Assembly: GCA_046154695.1 (NCBI GenBank)
Contig: JBJXFI010000271.1
Location: 1-8,389, forward strand
Length of the DNA stretch: 8,389 bases
From: DALYLB01 sp046154695
GTDB taxonomy: Bacteria > Acidobacteriota > Blastocatellia > RBC074
Direction: 5' to 3'
The notes under the pieces were generated by a model. It was given only the letters and a program-made list of their open reading frames with translations. It was not told the origin of the DNA and ran no database searches. The translations under genes and the position numbers were made by a program. Position 1 is the stretch's first letter, and every line of letters starts with the position of its first letter. Positions 1-8,389 of this stretch are shown in pieces.

Positions 1-242
1 TCGCTCCCAAGAACGTCTCGCTCGACCTGACCGACGCCGGCCGCGAGTGGCTCGCCGCCAAGGGATTCGACAAATTGTACGGCGCCCGGCCGATGGCCCG
101 GCTCATTCAATCAAAGATCAAGGAGCCGCTCGCCAACGAGGTCCTCTTCGGCAGCCTGCAGTACGGCGGCGCCACGGTCGTGGACGTGAAGGACGGGGAA
201 TTGAGCCTGGATTTCATCGCCGACGAATCCTCCGGAGGTTGA
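1..242 (+). CDS. clpA: ATP-dependent Clp protease ATP-binding subunit ClpA, C-terminal fragment
   Basis: This is the last 79 residues of an AAA+ unfoldase; the first full codon is at position 3 and the stop (TGA) is at 240-242. ClpA forms a cytoplasmic hexamer that unfolds substrates and feeds them to the ClpP peptidase, often with the adaptor ClpS. The fragment covers the C-terminal small domain of the second AAA+ module. It contains the sensor-2 signature GARPMARLIQ (fragment residues 27-36), whose Arg contacts nucleotide, followed by KIKEPLANEVLFGSL. The PMAR and PLAxExLFGxL wording is ClpA-like; ClpB and ClpC normally have PLxRAIQ at this place. The tail is short and ends SSGG. The last codons also carry the Shine-Dalgarno sequence of the next gene, so the two genes are physically coupled. 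Most of the gene lies left of the window, so clpS or clpP linkage cannot be judged. Confidence 0.93.
   Translation, partial: APKNVSLDLTDAGREWLAAKGFDKLYGARPMARLIQSKIKEPLANEVLFGSLQYGGATVVDVKDGELSLDFIADESSGG
234..238 (+). promoter_or_regulatory. Ribosome binding site of the Uma2 gene, inside the clpA 3' end
   Basis: A perfect GGAGG lies 6 nt before the ATG at 245. It sits within the last sense codons of clpA (TCC-GGA-GGT-TGA). This decides the Uma2 start against in-frame upstream starts such as the ATG at 47, which would overlap clpA in another frame with a low-complexity Arg-rich translation. Confidence 0.85.
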
Positions 243-244
243 TC

Positions 245-808
245 ATGGTCGCGAATCTGAACTATCTCAGCCCGGAAGAATACCTCGCCCTTGAACGCAA
301 GGCGGAATACAAGAGCGAATATGTCGACGGGGCGATCTATGCCATGGCGGGCGGCAGCCGGAGCCATCATCTGCTCGCGGGAAATATGGTCACCATTTTG
401 AATATTGGGCTGAAACAGACCTCATGTGAAGTTTACGGCAGCGACATGAAGTTGCGAGTCCCGGGCTCGGGAAAGTTCTTTTATCCAGATGTGACTGTTG
501 CTTGCGGCAATTTGAAATTCCACGATGAAAAGAATGACACATTATTGAATCCGATATTGTTGGTCGAGGTCCTCTCCGAAAGCACGGCCGCCAATGACCG
601 CGGAAAGAGGTTCCAGTTTTACCAGGAGATCGAATCCTTTGGCGAATACCTGCTGGTCTCGCAGGACGAACCGATCGTCGAGCGGTTCGTCAAACAGCCG
701 GGCGGCGACTGGCTCTACACAATTTTCGCGGGAATGGACGAGGCCTTCGACATCGTGACGATCGGGTGCCGCCTGGAATTGAAGGATCTCTACGCCAAGG
801 TCTTCTGA
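245..808 (+). CDS. Uma2 family (DUF820) putative endonuclease
   Basis: This 187-residue protein has the usual Uma2 length and layout. It opens with an LSPEEYLALER segment (8-18) and a KSEYVDGAIYAMAGGSRSHH segment (23-42). Next come YPDVTV (80-85) with the candidate catalytic Asp82, LVEVLSEST (106-114) with Glu108, and DRGKRFQFYQ (118-127) with Lys121. These match the PD-(D/E)XK nuclease-like core assigned to this family. No signal peptide or membrane segment is visible, so it should be cytoplasmic. Uma2 proteins are common in several bacterial phyla, are often multicopy, and have no firmly established physiological role, so nuclease activity is inferred from fold. The gene starts 2 nt after clpA and ends 3 nt before the M28 peptidase gene, implying co-transcription. 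Positions 361-540 are about 47% G+C by hand count, clearly lower than the neighbours, which hints at separate ancestry. Confidence 0.88.
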   Translation: MVANLNYLSPEEYLALERKAEYKSEYVDGAIYAMAGGSRSHHLLAGNMVTILNIGLKQTSCEVYGSDMKLRVPGSGKFFYPDVTVACGNLKFHDEKNDTLLNPILLVEVLSESTAANDRGKRFQFYQEIESFGEYLLVSQDEPIVERFVKQPGGDWLYTIFAGMDEAFDIVTIGCRLELKDLYAKVF

Positions 809-811
809 GAA

Positions 812-2056
812 ATGCGCATCACCTTTGCCCGCCACGCCATTCTTCTTCTCTCTCTCTTTCCCCTGCCGCATTTCCCGCAATCCGGCGCGAAGCCTCCGGC
901 TGTCGGGCGGATCGAGACGATCACGCGCAGGCTGACCTCGCCCGAATTCAATGGCCGCGCCTTTCGATCGGAGGGCGGCCGGAAGGCGGCCGAGTACATC
1001 GCGGCGCAGTTCCGCGAGAGCGGATTGAGTTCGGTGCAGTTGCAGTCGATCGCGGGCGGCGGACAGAACGTTATTGGCATGATCGAAGGGCAGCGGAAAG
1101 ACGAGTTCGTGCTGATCGGCGCGCATTACGATGCGTTCGGGGGGCCCTTCACGGGAGCGCGGGACGGTGCGGCCCCTGTGGCGGTGATGATCGAAACGGC
1201 CCGCCTGACGGCGGCGGGCGCGCCGCGGCGAAGCGTGGTCTTCGTCGCCTTCGACGGCGAAGAGCAGCGGCAGGCGGGATTGCAGGCCTGGCTCAGCCGG
1301 CCGCCGGTCCCGTTGGAGAAGACGGTCGCGGCCCTCAACCTGCACAATTTCGGCGGCGGGATGGGCGAGAAGCAGCCCGACACGCTCTATGTCACGGGCG
1401 CGGAATTCTCCCCGCAACTGAGCGAGGCGGCCGGCGCCGTTCGAAACACCGAGGCCCATCTGGCGATTCTCGGAGCCGATACGATGGACTGGCCCGGCAA
1501 CGATCACGCGCGGTTCGCATTGAAGGAGGTTCCGGCGCTCTCGATCACGAACGGCGTGCACTACACCTTCCATTCGCGGCATGACACGACGCACCGGATC
1601 GACTTCTCCGCCCTGGAAAAGCATGCCGCGACGCTCGCGCGCCTCGTTCTCGGCATCGCCGGCGAAACGAAGCGGATCGAGCGGCGGGCCGCTCCGGCTT
1701 ACGACGCCGGGGAGTCCGTGGAATGGCAGCGCCTGCTGACGCTGCTTCGCGAACAGGTGCTCAAGACGCCGGAGAATCAGGCCGGCCAGGCCCGGATCGA
1801 TGACACGCTCCTCGAACTCAAACGGCTCCAGGGCCGCCCCGTCCAGGATCCGAAGGCGCGCGAGGCCGTCCTCCATCGCGCCGCCAGCCTCTGCATGTTC
1901 ATGGCCCATCCGGCCGGCGTCGATTATCTCAATCTGCAAAATCGCGCGCGCAACGACAATACCCGCGAGGCATGGCAGCGCCTCCTCAAATTCGTCGAGG
2001 AAGAGTATCGCCTTGACGACCGGACGACCGCCGAAATCCGCGCCCGCATTCGCTGA
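812..2056 (+). CDS. Secreted M28-family metallopeptidase
   Basis: This 414-residue protein resembles zinc aminopeptidases of peptidase family M28. Residues 1-26 look like a signal peptide (basic start, then ILLLSLFPLPHF), so it is probably periplasmic or secreted. The catalytic domain spans about 35-285. His105 and Asp107 lie in GAHYDAFGG, the bridging-type Asp118 in GARDGAAPVAV, and the Glu150-Glu151 pair in VFVAFDGEEQ. An NDHARF motif follows at 230-235, and the last ligand-type His254 is in FHSRHDTTHRID. The position that normally carries a metal-binding Asp (NLDMxG) reads NLHNFGG, with His178 instead. A helical, charged tail of about 130 residues follows the catalytic domain, and I do not recognise it. 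The ATG lies 3 nt after the Uma2 stop. No good Shine-Dalgarno sits at normal spacing (AAGG at 797-800 is 11 nt away), so translational coupling is likely. Substrate is unknown. Confidence 0.85.
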   Translation: MRITFARHAILLLSLFPLPHFPQSGAKPPAVGRIETITRRLTSPEFNGRAFRSEGGRKAAEYIAAQFRESGLSSVQLQSIAGGGQNVIGMIEGQRKDEFVLIGAHYDAFGGPFTGARDGAAPVAVMIETARLTAAGAPRRSVVFVAFDGEEQRQAGLQAWLSRPPVPLEKTVAALNLHNFGGGMGEKQPDTLYVTGAEFSPQLSEAAGAVRNTEAHLAILGADTMDWPGNDHARFALKEVPALSITNGVHYTFHSRHDTTHRIDFSALEKHAATLARLVLGIAGETKRIERRAAPAYDAGESVEWQRLLTLLREQVLKTPENQAGQARIDDTLLELKRLQGRPVQDPKAREAVLHRAASLCMFMAHPAGVDYLNLQNRARNDNTREAWQRLLKFVEEEYRLDDRTTAEIRARIR

Positions 2057-2168
2057 CGAGAGGCCAGGGGGAAAGCCTCCGTCGAAGACGCGAAATCGCG
2101 AAGGGGAAGGCGTGAAAAACTGTATCCGCCTTGTTTCGCTCCTTCGGTGAGGCAATAAGAAGCGCCCC

Positions 2169-2816
2169 TCACTCCGGCCGCTGCCAGACCGACCCGTCCG
2201 CGAACTCGATCCGCTTGATTATCACCGTCTCCTGCTTCAACTGCGTCGCATCGTGGATCCCTTTTCCACAGACCGATTCGAAATTCCCCGGCGGGCCATT
2301 CCTCGCCTCCTCCGCCGCATCCACGTGAATCACCTTGCATTTGTTGGCGCCGGGCGGAAGCTGCTGTTTGAGCGTCTTCTTCTCCCCGGGCTTGATCTCG
2401 GCCTTGCTCGCCACATCGAATCGCAGCGCCAGCTTTCCGTCTTCGAAGCGAGGAAAGGCGAAGTCCCAATGGATCATGCGCATCGGTTTCTCGCCCGCAT
2501 TCCGGATTGTCAACCTCACCCAGGTGGCGTCCCCGATCACCTGAATGCGCGACCGAAGCTGGCCGCGCGCGCGGATATCCTCGTTCCTCGCGTATCCGCC
2601 CCGCCGCCCGCTCTGCTGGCGGTAGACTTTCTCGGACTCCGTGCGTGGAAAATCGCCGCTGTCGGCGGTAATCACAGGGCTCTTTGCATCGAGCAACGGG
2701 TAATAGTCCGAACCGACCTTGAAACTCTGCACCTCGAAGACCGGCTTCCCCGCCTGCGCCAGGGCCACGGCCTGAGGGAGAAAAGCAAAAACAGCAATGC
2801 AAAGAATCTGCTTCAT
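2169..2816 (-). CDS. Small secreted protein of unknown function
   Basis: This 215-residue protein is not one I can assign to a named family. Residues 1-20 form a clear signal peptide (MKQ, then ILCIAVFAFLPQAVALA) with a likely cut near ALA-QA, so it is exported. No lipobox follows: Cys6 is inside the hydrophobic part and is not preceded by a lipobox. The mature part is predicted mostly beta. The stretch WVRLTIRNAGEKPMRMIHWD (99-118) followed by KPGEKKTLKQ (142-151) resembles an immunoglobulin-like or FxLYD-type fold comparing intrinsic and extrinsic components, an inference only. Two cysteines (160 and 183) could form a disulfide. It ends with VIIKRIEFADGSVWQRPE. An AAGGAG ribosome site lies 7 nt upstream of the ATG. 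It is convergent with the M28 peptidase gene and downstream of the TonB receptor on the same strand, separated from it by a terminator and a repeat block. Confidence 0.8.
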   Translation of the reverse strand: MKQILCIAVFAFLPQAVALAQAGKPVFEVQSFKVGSDYYPLLDAKSPVITADSGDFPRTESEKVYRQQSGRRGGYARNEDIRARGQLRSRIQVIGDATWVRLTIRNAGEKPMRMIHWDFAFPRFEDGKLALRFDVASKAEIKPGEKKTLKQQLPPGANKCKVIHVDAAEEARNGPPGNFESVCGKGIHDATQLKQETVIIKRIEFADGSVWQRPE

Positions 2817-2823
2817 ACCGTTT

Positions 2824-2829
2824 CTCCTT
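2824..2829 (-). promoter_or_regulatory. Ribosome binding site for the secreted unknown protein
   Basis: The minus strand reads AAGGAG here, 7 nt before the ATG at 2816-2814. This strong site supports that start and shows that the gene is a real coding unit despite its repeat-filled upstream region. Confidence 0.8.
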
Positions 2830-2843
2830 GGGTTCGGCGTTCC

Positions 2844-2853
2844 GCCTTCAGGT
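2844..2853 (+). repeat. Left 10-bp direct repeat (putative target-site duplication)
   Basis: GCCTTCAGGT, immediately next to the left terminal inverted repeat. It is identical to 2997-3006 and lies inside the left arm of the outer palindrome. Confidence 0.65.
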
Positions 2854-2996
2854 CAATGACATTCAGTTAAGAAAAATGCAGGATAACGGAACAGACGGAA
2901 GGAACGGAATAAACGAAACAAAACCAGGAAGACTTCGTTTGTTCCGTTCTTTCCGTCTGTTCCATGCTCTCTTCTTTCGTTAACTGAATGCCATTG
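2854..2996. mobile_element. MITE-like palindromic element, 143 bp, non-coding
   Basis: The ends are imperfect terminal inverted repeats: CAATGACATTCAGTTAA (2854-2870) and TTAACTGAATGCCATTG (2980-2996), complementary at 16 of 17 positions. Complementarity stops exactly at the boundary, because T2853 and G2997 do not pair. Inside is a 30-bp hairpin (2888-2963). A perfect 10-bp direct repeat abuts each end. There is no transposase or plausible ORF, so if mobile it would need a transposase supplied from elsewhere. I cannot assign it to an insertion-sequence family. The alternative is a composite of stacked REP-type repeats that never transposed as a unit. Confidence 0.65.
2888..2963. repeat. Long central hairpin of the palindromic element
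   Basis: The arms 2888-2917 and 2934-2963 are each 30 nt and complementary at 28 of 30 positions, around a 16-nt loop (2918-2933). The arm is built from short units of the GGAACAGACGGAA kind that recur with variation. As RNA this would be a very stable stem on either strand. No T-run follows on either side, so it is not a standard intrinsic terminator. Confidence 0.8.
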
Positions 2997-3006
2997 GCCT
3001 TCAGGT
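2997..3006 (+). repeat. Right 10-bp direct repeat (putative target-site duplication)
   Basis: GCCTTCAGGT, immediately next to the right terminal inverted repeat and identical to 2844-2853. Its continuation (GGTCC...) is what completes the outer hairpin arm when the inner element is removed. Confidence 0.65.
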
Positions 3007-3057
3007 GGTCCCTTTCTCGCCGAAGATCGCCCGCCTGAAGGCGGAACTCCAAACAAG

Positions 3058-3094
3058 AAAAAAAGCCCGCCCGGCAATCGCAAGCCGGGCGGGC
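3058..3094 (-). terminator. Intrinsic terminator of the TonB-dependent receptor gene
   Basis: On the minus strand an 11-bp perfect GC-only stem (arms 3094-3084 and 3075-3065, GCCCGCCCGGC pairing with GCCGGGCGGGC) encloses an 8-nt loop and is followed directly by seven T residues (3064-3058). It lies 25 nt after the receptor stop codon. It should largely isolate the receptor transcript from the downstream secreted-protein gene. Confidence 0.93.
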
Positions 3095-3119
3095 GGGATT
3101 CGACCTCCTGAGAGGCGAG

Positions 3120-6707
<3,588 letters not shown>

Positions 6708-6711
6708 ATTT

Positions 6712-6719
6712 CCTTCCTT
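6712..6719 (-). promoter_or_regulatory. Ribosome binding site deciding the receptor start
   Basis: The minus strand reads AAGGAAGG followed by AAAT and then ATG (6707-6705). This purine-rich site, together with the signal peptide right after it, favours the start at 6707 over the longer in-frame alternative at 6851. Confidence 0.7.
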
Positions 6720-6893
6720 TGCAGATTGGCGAACGGCAAATCGACACCCTTCGCTTCCCCTATTGTCCCAATTGCTGCGCGCAACCGGATTTTCGCGTAC
6801 ATCCACCCCTTCGAGCGACACCAAGCCGCCCGCATAAAAGATGACTGACATCGAATGTATAAAATCTAGAGATTGTTGGTAGTCCCAGCAGGC

Positions 6894-6957
6894 GTCAACT
6901 GAGGAGGTGTAGATCGGAAACCGAATCGGCCATATTTGGCCTGATCACCTCGTTGAC
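6894..6957. promoter_or_regulatory. Branched dyad or structured leader candidate between divergent genes
   Basis: GTCAAC (6894-6899) pairs with GTTGAC (6952-6957). After a 4-nt bulge, GAGGTG (6904-6909) pairs with CACCTC (6946-6951). Enclosed are two small hairpins: TCGG-AAA-CCGA (6914-6924) and GGCCA-TATT-TGGCC (6928-6941). Together they make a 12-bp bulged stem closing a three-way junction. As DNA it could be an operator shared by both promoters, since the outer arms contain the two outward-facing TTGAC motifs. As RNA it could be a leader element on either strand. No known riboswitch is recognised. Confidence 0.4.
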
Positions 6958-7055
6958 ATGCTCTTGATTATGCGAATGGCTATACCAACTGTCAAGGCAA
7001 GACTGGTCACGCCCGGCGGGGTGATGTATGATTTCGGCCGATTTCCATTCCGCGA

Positions 7056-7069
7056 TTCAAAAATTTGAA
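7056..7069. promoter_or_regulatory. Short palindrome upstream of the oxidoreductase gene
   Basis: TTCAAA-AA-TTTGAA is a 6-bp dyad with a 2-nt centre, ending 40 nt before the oxidoreductase ATG. It is AT-only apart from one G:C pair per arm, so it is a weak RNA hairpin but a possible protein-binding site. It could be chance in AT-rich sequence. Confidence 0.25.
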
Positions 7070-7109
7070 CCGGATCTAACACCTTCTCAAACCAACCCGG
7101 GAGAGACCG

Positions 7110-8389
7110 ATGTCCAGAACCAGATCGAGGCGCGACTTCCTCAAGACGGCCGGCGCGGGAGCGGCGGCGATGACGAATCCCCCCATATTGGCGATGGCGC
7201 GGGTGCAGGGCGCGAACGACCGCGTGAACGTCGGTTTTGTCGGATGCGGCGGGCGAATGAACACGCACATCGATTACATCGTCAAGCGCGCAAAGGAGAA
7301 AGGCGACGTCCGGGCCGTGGCGGTCAACGACATCTACGACAAGAGAAAGAACCTGGCGCGGGAGCGGGCGGGTGTGGAGGCGGGCGCCGTCCATCACGAT
7401 TTCCGGGAGTTGTGCGCGCGGAAGGATATCGACGCGATCGTCATCGCCTCGCCCGACCACTGGCATCACGGCCACGCAATGGCCGCGCTCAGGGCGGGCA
7501 AGGACGTCTATCTCGAAAAGCCCTTCACCTACACGATCGAGGAGGCCCGCGAGATCTCCGAGTTCGTCAAGGCGGGCAAACGCGTCCTGCAGGTCGGCAG
7601 CCAGTACGCCTCCTTCGACCATTTCCACAAGACCCGCAAGGCGATTCAGGACGGGCTGATCGGCCAGGTCGTCTGGGCGACCGCCGGCTATGGCCGCAAC
7701 GCCAACAAGGAAGGCGGCGAATGGAACTACACGATCGATAAGGACGCGAGCGAGAAGAACATCGACTGGCGGGCGTTTCTCGGCGATGCGCCGAAGCGGG
7801 CCTTCGACGCGGAGCGCTATTTCCGCTGGCGCAAATACTGGGACTATTCGGGCGGGATCGCGACCGACCTCTTCTATCACGCGCTGGCGCCGATCGTCAT
7901 GGCGACGGGGCGGATGTTCCCCGCGCACGTCACGGCCTCGGGCGGCATCTTCGTGCAGAAGGACCGCGAAGTCCCCGACACCTTCCTGATGAACGTAGAT
8001 TATTCGAGCTTCACCGTGAACCTCTCCTGCTCGGTGGCGAGCGGCGCGGCGCCGCTTGTCGCGATCAACGGCACGGAGGGCCGGATCATCGTGGCCCGGA
8101 ACGGCGAGGACTTCAGCCACGCCTTCATCGAGATCGTGCCCGACCGCGAATACCGCGGGGAGTTCAAGGCCAGGACAGGCGAAGAGACGCTCTCGATCGA
8201 ATGCAGGCCCAACCTGCGCGGCGCGCATCCGCACATGGAAAACTTCCTCGATTCCGTTCGCGGCCGGCAGCAGCCGAACCTGGATGCCGACCTCGGCTAC
8301 CGCGTGATGGCCGCGATCCGGATGGGCGTCGACGCGTATCGCCGCCAGACGACGATCCATTGGGACAACCAGAAACAGCGGGCGATTGC
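7110..8389 (+). CDS. Tat-exported Gfo/Idh/MocA family oxidoreductase, 3' end outside the window
   Basis: At least 426 codons are open to the window edge, with no stop reached. The N-terminus carries a twin-arginine signal (SRRDFLKTAG, residues 6-15, then an Ala-rich stretch), so the folded, cofactor-loaded enzyme should be exported. The Rossmann domain starts at about 39 with VNVGFVGCGGRM, a GxGxxG-type dinucleotide loop with Cys46 in its middle. ASPDHWHHGHAM follows (113-124). The signature EKPF (136-139) holds Lys137, the conserved Lys of the family. The C-terminal alpha/beta domain contains SGGIATDLFYHALAP (247-261), with Asp253 and His257 at the usual catalytic-region positions. Members oxidise or reduce sugars or inositols with NAD(P), and related exported proteins include GH109-type glycosidases; which applies here is not decidable. 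The start is supported by GGGAG at 7099-7103, 6 nt upstream. It is divergent from the TonB receptor. The preserved end TTIHWDNQKQRAI suggests only a short part is missing. Confidence 0.92.
   Translation, partial: MSRTRSRRDFLKTAGAGAAAMTNPPILAMARVQGANDRVNVGFVGCGGRMNTHIDYIVKRAKEKGDVRAVAVNDIYDKRKNLARERAGVEAGAVHHDFRELCARKDIDAIVIASPDHWHHGHAMAALRAGKDVYLEKPFTYTIEEAREISEFVKAGKRVLQVGSQYASFDHFHKTRKAIQDGLIGQVVWATAGYGRNANKEGGEWNYTIDKDASEKNIDWRAFLGDAPKRAFDAERYFRWRKYWDYSGGIATDLFYHALAPIVMATGRMFPAHVTASGGIFVQKDREVPDTFLMNVDYSSFTVNLSCSVASGAAPLVAINGTEGRIIVARNGEDFSHAFIEIVPDREYRGEFKARTGEETLSIECRPNLRGAHPHMENFLDSVRGRQQPNLDADLGYRVMAAIRMGVDAYRRQTTIHWDNQKQRAI

Larger units (their letters stand above)
2839..3047. repeat. 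Interrupted REP-like palindrome (outer inverted repeat)
   Basis: The outer arms are GTTCCGCCTTCAGG at 2839-2852 and its exact complement CCTGAAGGCGGAAC at 3034-3047. If the inner element and one copy of its flanking direct repeat are removed on paper, the left arm becomes GTTCCGCCTTCAGGTGG. That pairs with CCGCCTGAAGGCGGAAC at 16 of 17 positions, with a short loop from 3009 to 3030. This looks like an older hairpin repeat that was split. From memory, and unverified, the core TTCCGCCTTCAGG is frequent in intergenic DNA of acidobacterial and some other environmental genomes. Confidence 0.7.
6708..7109. other. 402-nt divergent intergenic region
   Basis: This separates the leftward TonB receptor gene from the rightward oxidoreductase gene and must hold promoters for both. 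It is visibly more AT-rich than the genes. The only distinct structures I see are a branched dyad at 6894-6957 and a short dyad at 7056-7069. TTGAC motifs face outward on both strands (plus TTGACA at 6953-6958; minus TTGACG at 6898-6893), but neither has a good TATAAT-like partner at 16-18 nt, so I do not call exact promoters. Short reading frames across the region look like chance. Confidence 0.6.

Noticed and set aside
542..2155. Long minus-strand reading frame (537 codons) opposite the Uma2 and M28 genes
   Set aside because: It is antisense to two well-supported genes, its translation is Arg/Glu/Ala-rich low complexity without domain motifs, and such frames arise from codon bias in GC-rich DNA.
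2057..2168. Possible terminators in the convergent gap (CGCGA-AA-TCGCG near 2090; GTGAGG with CCTCAC at 2147-2172)
   Set aside because: Stems are only 5-6 bp, no T-run follows on either strand, and the second overlaps the stop codon of the minus-strand gene.
6708..6851. N-terminal 48-residue extension of the TonB receptor
   Set aside because: It would bury the signal peptide, lacks a ribosome site, and reads as random sequence; the ATG at 6707 has both a ribosome site and a signal peptide.
6953..6986. A sigma-70 promoter TTGACA with TATACC for the oxidoreductase
   Set aside because: The spacer is 22 nt, too long, and no better -10 lies at 16-18 nt; it is kept only as a motif in the intergenic description.
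7028..7741. Plus-strand frame of 237 codons beginning upstream of the oxidoreductase
   Set aside because: It is out of frame with the real gene, has no ribosome site, and its translation becomes Gly/Arg low complexity; the true frame has the Tat signal and Rossmann motif.
6945..8360. Long minus-strand reading frame (471 codons) opposite the oxidoreductase
   Set aside because: It is the antisense shadow of a clear Gfo/Idh/MocA gene, Arg/Ala/Asp-rich, without recognisable motifs, and crosses the divergent promoter region.

Overview
The window is GC-rich bacterial DNA, about 60% G+C judged by eye, and looks like an Acidobacteriota chromosome, probably of the Solibacter/Bryobacter type. Two features suggest this: a roughly 1,200-residue TonB-dependent receptor with an N-terminal carboxypeptidase-regulatory-like domain, and a Tat-exported Gfo/Idh/MocA oxidoreductase. 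Both are typical of that phylum, though planctomycetes and some other phyla also carry the oxidoreductase type. The taxonomic call is an inference from protein style; no rRNA or tRNA is present to confirm it.

Layout. Positions 1-2056 (+) hold a tightly packed probable operon: the 3' end of clpA (AAA+ unfoldase of the ClpAP protease), a Uma2-family (DUF820, PD-(D/E)XK-like) protein starting 2 nt after the clpA stop, and a secreted M28-family peptidase starting 3 nt after the Uma2 stop. Positions 2057-2168 are a short convergent gap with no convincing terminator. Positions 2169-2816 (-) encode a small secreted protein of unknown function. Positions 2817-3119 are a non-coding, repeat-rich spacer. 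Positions 3120-6707 (-) encode the TonB-dependent receptor, closed by a strong intrinsic terminator at 3058-3094. Positions 6708-7109 are a 402-nt divergent promoter region with two dyad elements. From 7110 to the right edge (+) runs the Tat-signal Gfo/Idh/MocA oxidoreductase, which continues out of the window.

The most striking non-genic structure is in the 2839-3047 spacer. A 143-bp palindromic element (2854-2996) has 17-bp terminal inverted repeats matching at 16 of 17 positions and a 30-bp internal hairpin. A perfect 10-bp direct repeat, GCCTTCAGGT, abuts both ends exactly. If the element and one repeat copy are removed on paper, the flanks rejoin into a second hairpin with 17-nt arms. 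This looks like a MITE-like element inserted into an older REP-like palindrome.

Functionally, the left half is proteostasis (ClpA) plus an exported peptidase and a nuclease-like Uma2 protein. The right half pairs outer-membrane uptake (TonB receptor) with a divergent exported sugar-type oxidoreductase, a plausible but unproven carbohydrate-related pair. I found no CRISPR array, RNA gene, transposase or obvious defence system. I do not claim a new multi-gene system here.
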